Below are positions 4,913 to 7,094 of a DNA stretch of 7,094 bases, in pieces. Every line of letters begins with the position of its first letter. Position 1 is the stretch's first letter. The stretch is from Phascolarctobacterium sp. (GTDB lineage Bacteria; Bacillota; Negativicutes; Acidaminococcales; Acidaminococcaceae), in the NCBI GenBank assembly GCA_024405645.1, contig JAKSOJ010000061.1:1-7094 (forward strand), written 5' to 3'. Both the position numbers and the translations under genes were made by a program. The notes under the pieces were generated by a model. That model made no database searches. It saw only the letters and a list, made by a program, of their open reading frames with translations, and was not told the DNA's origin.

Positions 4913-7015
4913 GTGGGCAGAGAGATAGCACTCGAAAGAACAAGAAATATCGGCATCATGGCTCACATCGATGCTGGTAAAACTACCACTACCGAACGTA
5001 TTCTGTTCTACACCGGTAAAGTTCATAAAATCGGCGAAACTCACGAAGGCGCTGCTACCATGGACTGGATGGTTCAAGAGCAAGAACGTGGTATTACCAT
5101 TACTTCCGCAGCAACTACCTGTTACTGGGAAGGCTCTGAAAAACAATATCCTAGACATCGTATCAACATCATCGACACCCCGGGCCACGTTGACTTCACT
5201 GTAGAAGTTGAACGTTCCCTCCGTGTACTCGACGGCTCTGTAGCAGTTTTCTGCGCTAAGGGCGGTGTAGAACCCCAATCTGAAACCGTATGGCGTCAAG
5301 CTGATAAATACAGCGTACCCCGTATGGCTTATGTAAACAAAATGGACATCACCGGCGCTGACTTCTATCGTGTAGTTCGCATGATGAAAGAACGTCTGCA
5401 TGCAAATGCAGTGCCCATTCAATTACCTATCGGCTTCGAAGATAGCTTCGAAGGCATGGTAGACCTGATCAAAATGAAAGCTATCACTTACAATGATAAA
5501 CTTGGTAAAGACGAAGTTTACATTGATATCCCGGCTGACATGATGGATCAAGCTGAAGAATACCGCATGGCTCTCATCGAAGCAGTTGCTGAATCCGATG
5601 ATGAACTCATGATGAAATATCTCGAAGGTGAAGAATTCACCGAAGAAGAAATCATCGCTGGTATCCGCAAACAAACTATTGCTTGCAAAATGACTCCGGT
5701 ATGCTGCGGTTCTTCCTATAAAAATAAAGGCGTACAACCTTTACTTGACGCAGTTGTACAATTTATGCCTGCTCCGACCGATATCCCGGCAATCAAAGGT
5801 GTTAACCCTGAAACCGGCGAAGAAGACGAAAGACCGGCTGGCGATGACCAACCGTTCTCCGCACTGGCATTCAAAATTATGACTGACCCCTTCGTTGGTA
5901 AGCTCGCATTCTTCCGTGTATACTCTGGTACTCTTACCGCTGGCTCTTATGTATTCAACTCCACTAAGGGCAAACGTGAACGTATCGGCCGTATCCTCCA
6001 AATGCATGCTAACCACCGTGAAGAAATCGAACAAGTTTACTCTGGCGATATCGCTGCTGCAGTAGGCTTGAAAGATACCACTACTGGTGATACTCTCTGC
6101 GACGAAAAAGCAGAAATCATTCTGGAATCCATGGTATTCCCTGATCCTGTAATTTCCGTAGCAGTTGAACCTAAGACCAAAGCTGACCAAGAAAAAATGG
6201 GCATCGCTCTGGCAAAACTCGCTGAAGAAGATCCTACCTTCCGCGTACACACTGATCCTGAAACTTCCCAAACCATTATTTCCGGTATGGGCGAGCTTCA
6301 TCTGGACATCATCGTTGACCGTCTGCTCCGCGAATTCAAAGTAGGCTGCACTGTTGGTAACCCGCAAGTTGCTTATCGCGAAACCATTCGTAAAGCAGTT
6401 AAATCCGAAGGTAAATTCGTTCGTCAATCCGGTGGTAAAGGCCAATATGGTCACTGCTGGTTGGAAATTGTTCCTCAAGAACCTGGCCAAGGCTTCAAGT
6501 TCGAAAACAAAATCGTTGGTGGTGCTATTCCTAAAGAATACATCGCTCCGATTGAAGCTGGTGTTAAAGAAGCAATGGAAAACGGTGTTGTAGCTGGTTA
6601 TCCTATGGTTGACATCGCAGTAACCGTATATGACGGTTCCTACCATGAAGTCGACTCTTCTGAAATGGCCTTCAAGATTGCTGGCTCCATGGGTTTCAAG
6701 TCCGGTGCTGAAAAAGCTCAACCGGTTATCCTTGAACCTTACATGAAGGTAGAAATCACCGTTCCTGAAGAATACATGGGCGATGTAATCGGCGACGTAA
6801 ACTCTCGTCGTGGTCGCATCGAAGGTATGGAAGCTGCAAATGGTGCACAAATCATCAGAGCTTTCGTTCCTCTGGCTGAAATGTTCGGTTATGCAACCGA
6901 CCTTCGCAGCAAGACCCAAGGTCGTGGCAACTACTCTATGGAAGTTGACCACTACGAAGATGTTCCTAGAAACATTGCAGAAGCAATTGTTGCAAAAAAT
7001 AAAGGCACTAACTAA
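4913..7015 (+). CDS. fusA: Translation elongation factor G (EF-G)
   Basis: A 700-residue, full-length EF-G, the GTPase that drives mRNA-tRNA translocation on the ribosome (and helps ribosome recycling). It uses a GTG start. G-domain motifs: G1 AHIDAGKT (17-24), switch I RGITIT (59-64), G3 DTPGH with the catalytic His92 (88-92), G4 NKMD (142-145). The G5-like [17 protein letters not shown] follows in the middle of the protein. Domain II ([15 protein letters not shown]), domain III ([13 protein letters not shown]), domain IV ([10 protein letters not shown] and [13 protein letters not shown] with the tip His) and domain V ([11 protein letters not shown] and [11 protein letters not shown]) are intact. 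Following NKMD the sequence is ITGADF instead of the common R-x-GADF, a change I also associate with other anaerobic Firmicutes. No fusidic-acid-resistance judgement is made. It lies between rpsG and tuf as usual for the str operon. Confidence 0.98.
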   Translation: MGREIALERTRNIGIMAHIDAGKTTTTERILFYTGKVHKIGETHEGAATMDWMVQEQERGITITSAATTCYWEGSEKQYPRHRINIIDTPGHVDFTVEVERSLRVLDGSVAVFCAKGGVEPQSETVWRQADKYSVPRMAYVNKMDITGADFYRVVRMMKERLHANAVPIQLPIGFEDSFEGMVDLIKMKAITYNDKLGKDEVYIDIPADMMDQAEEYRMALIEAVAESDDELMMKYLEGEEFTEEEIIAGIRKQTIACKMTPVCCGSSYKNKGVQPLLDAVVQFMPAPTDIPAIKGVNPETGEEDERPAGDDQPFSALAFKIMTDPFVGKLAFFRVYSGTLTAGSYVFNSTKGKRERIGRILQMHANHREEIEQVYSGDIAAAVGLKDTTTGDTLCDEKAEIILESMVFPDPVISVAVEPKTKADQEKMGIALAKLAEEDPTFRVHTDPETSQTIISGMGELHLDIIVDRLLREFKVGCTVGNPQVAYRETIRKAVKSEGKFVRQSGGKGQYGHCWLEIVPQEPGQGFKFENKIVGGAIPKEYIAPIEAGVKEAMENGVVAGYPMVDIAVTVYDGSYHEVDSSEMAFKIAGSMGFKSGAEKAQPVILEPYMKVEITVPEEYMGDVIGDVNSRRGRIEGMEAANGAQIIRAFVPLAEMFGYATDLRSKTQGRGNYSMEVDHYEDVPRNIAEAIVAKNKGTN

Positions 7016-7055
7016 TATTGCCTGATTCAACTAAATTTAAGGAGGAAATTTCACA

Positions 7056-7094
7056 ATGGCAAAAGCTAAATATGAAAGAACAAAACCCCATCTG
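7056..7094 (+). CDS. tuf: Elongation factor Tu, N-terminal fragment cut by window end
   Basis: The 13 visible codons read MAKAKYERTKPHL, the typical start of EF-Tu, which delivers aminoacyl-tRNA to the ribosome as a GTP complex. AAGGAGG (7039-7045) lies 10 nt before ATG 7056, and the 40-nt spacing to fusA fits the conserved str operon order. The GTPase motifs lie beyond the window. Confidence 0.95.
   Translation, partial: MAKAKYERTKPHL

Noticed and set aside
4886..5422. Other - strand open frames opposite rpsG and fusA, including this 178-codon one
   Set aside because: They are shadows of well-supported ribosomal and elongation factor genes and show no independent protein-like features.
5741..7030. 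A 429-codon open frame on the - strand opposite fusA
   Set aside because: It is exactly antisense to the conserved EF-G frame. Strong codon bias in fusA keeps the opposite strand open; the translation is Phe/Cys/Ser-rich with no recognisable domain or ribosome binding site.

Overview
The window reads as chromosomal sequence from a low-GC to moderate-GC Firmicute. The gene content (an L7Ae-family gene in front of rpsL-rpsG-fusA-tuf, strong GGAGG ribosome binding sites, a tRNA with encoded CCA) and protein sequence style suggest a Clostridia or Negativicutes-type anaerobe. This placement is inference; no 16S or other decisive marker is present. No mobile element, CRISPR array or phage gene is visible.

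Left part (1-1306, + strand): the 3' two thirds of an ANL-superfamily acyl/aryl-adenylating enzyme, cut by the window edge, is followed after 5 nt by a YbgC/4HBT-type hotdog thioesterase. They look like the last two genes of a longer operon of acyl activation and release. The operon ends at a hairpin that is almost certainly shared with a convergent tRNA-Arg(CCG) gene on the - strand (1318-1392), which has its own likely promoter.

Middle part (1503-3254, + strand): an extended -10 promoter precedes a second operon of a second YbgC-like thioesterase (about 55% identical to the first by hand count), a CofE-like (F420-0:glutamate ligase family) protein, and an unrecognised protein with one N-terminal membrane segment. 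It ends at a strong intrinsic terminator. The first thioesterase-to-CofE junction is 1 nt, and the third gene's Shine-Dalgarno overlaps the CofE stop codon, so the three genes are probably co-transcribed and translationally linked.

AT-rich gap (3255-3565): about 300 bases without a clear gene. It holds direct TGTAA(A)C repeats, small inverted repeats and one 40-codon ORF with a good ribosome binding site, whose stop codon lies inside the next promoter.

Right part (3566-7094, + strand): a perfect consensus promoter (TTGACA, 17 nt, TATAAT with TGn) drives a str-type operon: L7Ae-family k-turn protein, rpsL (S12), rpsG (S7), fusA (EF-G) and the first 13 codons of tuf (EF-Tu). The leader carries three tandem 11-bp repeats. 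rpoC is not upstream, so the str genes are uncoupled from rpoBC here. The most unusual signals are in the leader and gap around 3255-3663 and in the accessory enzymes of the left half; the ribosomal genes themselves are ordinary.
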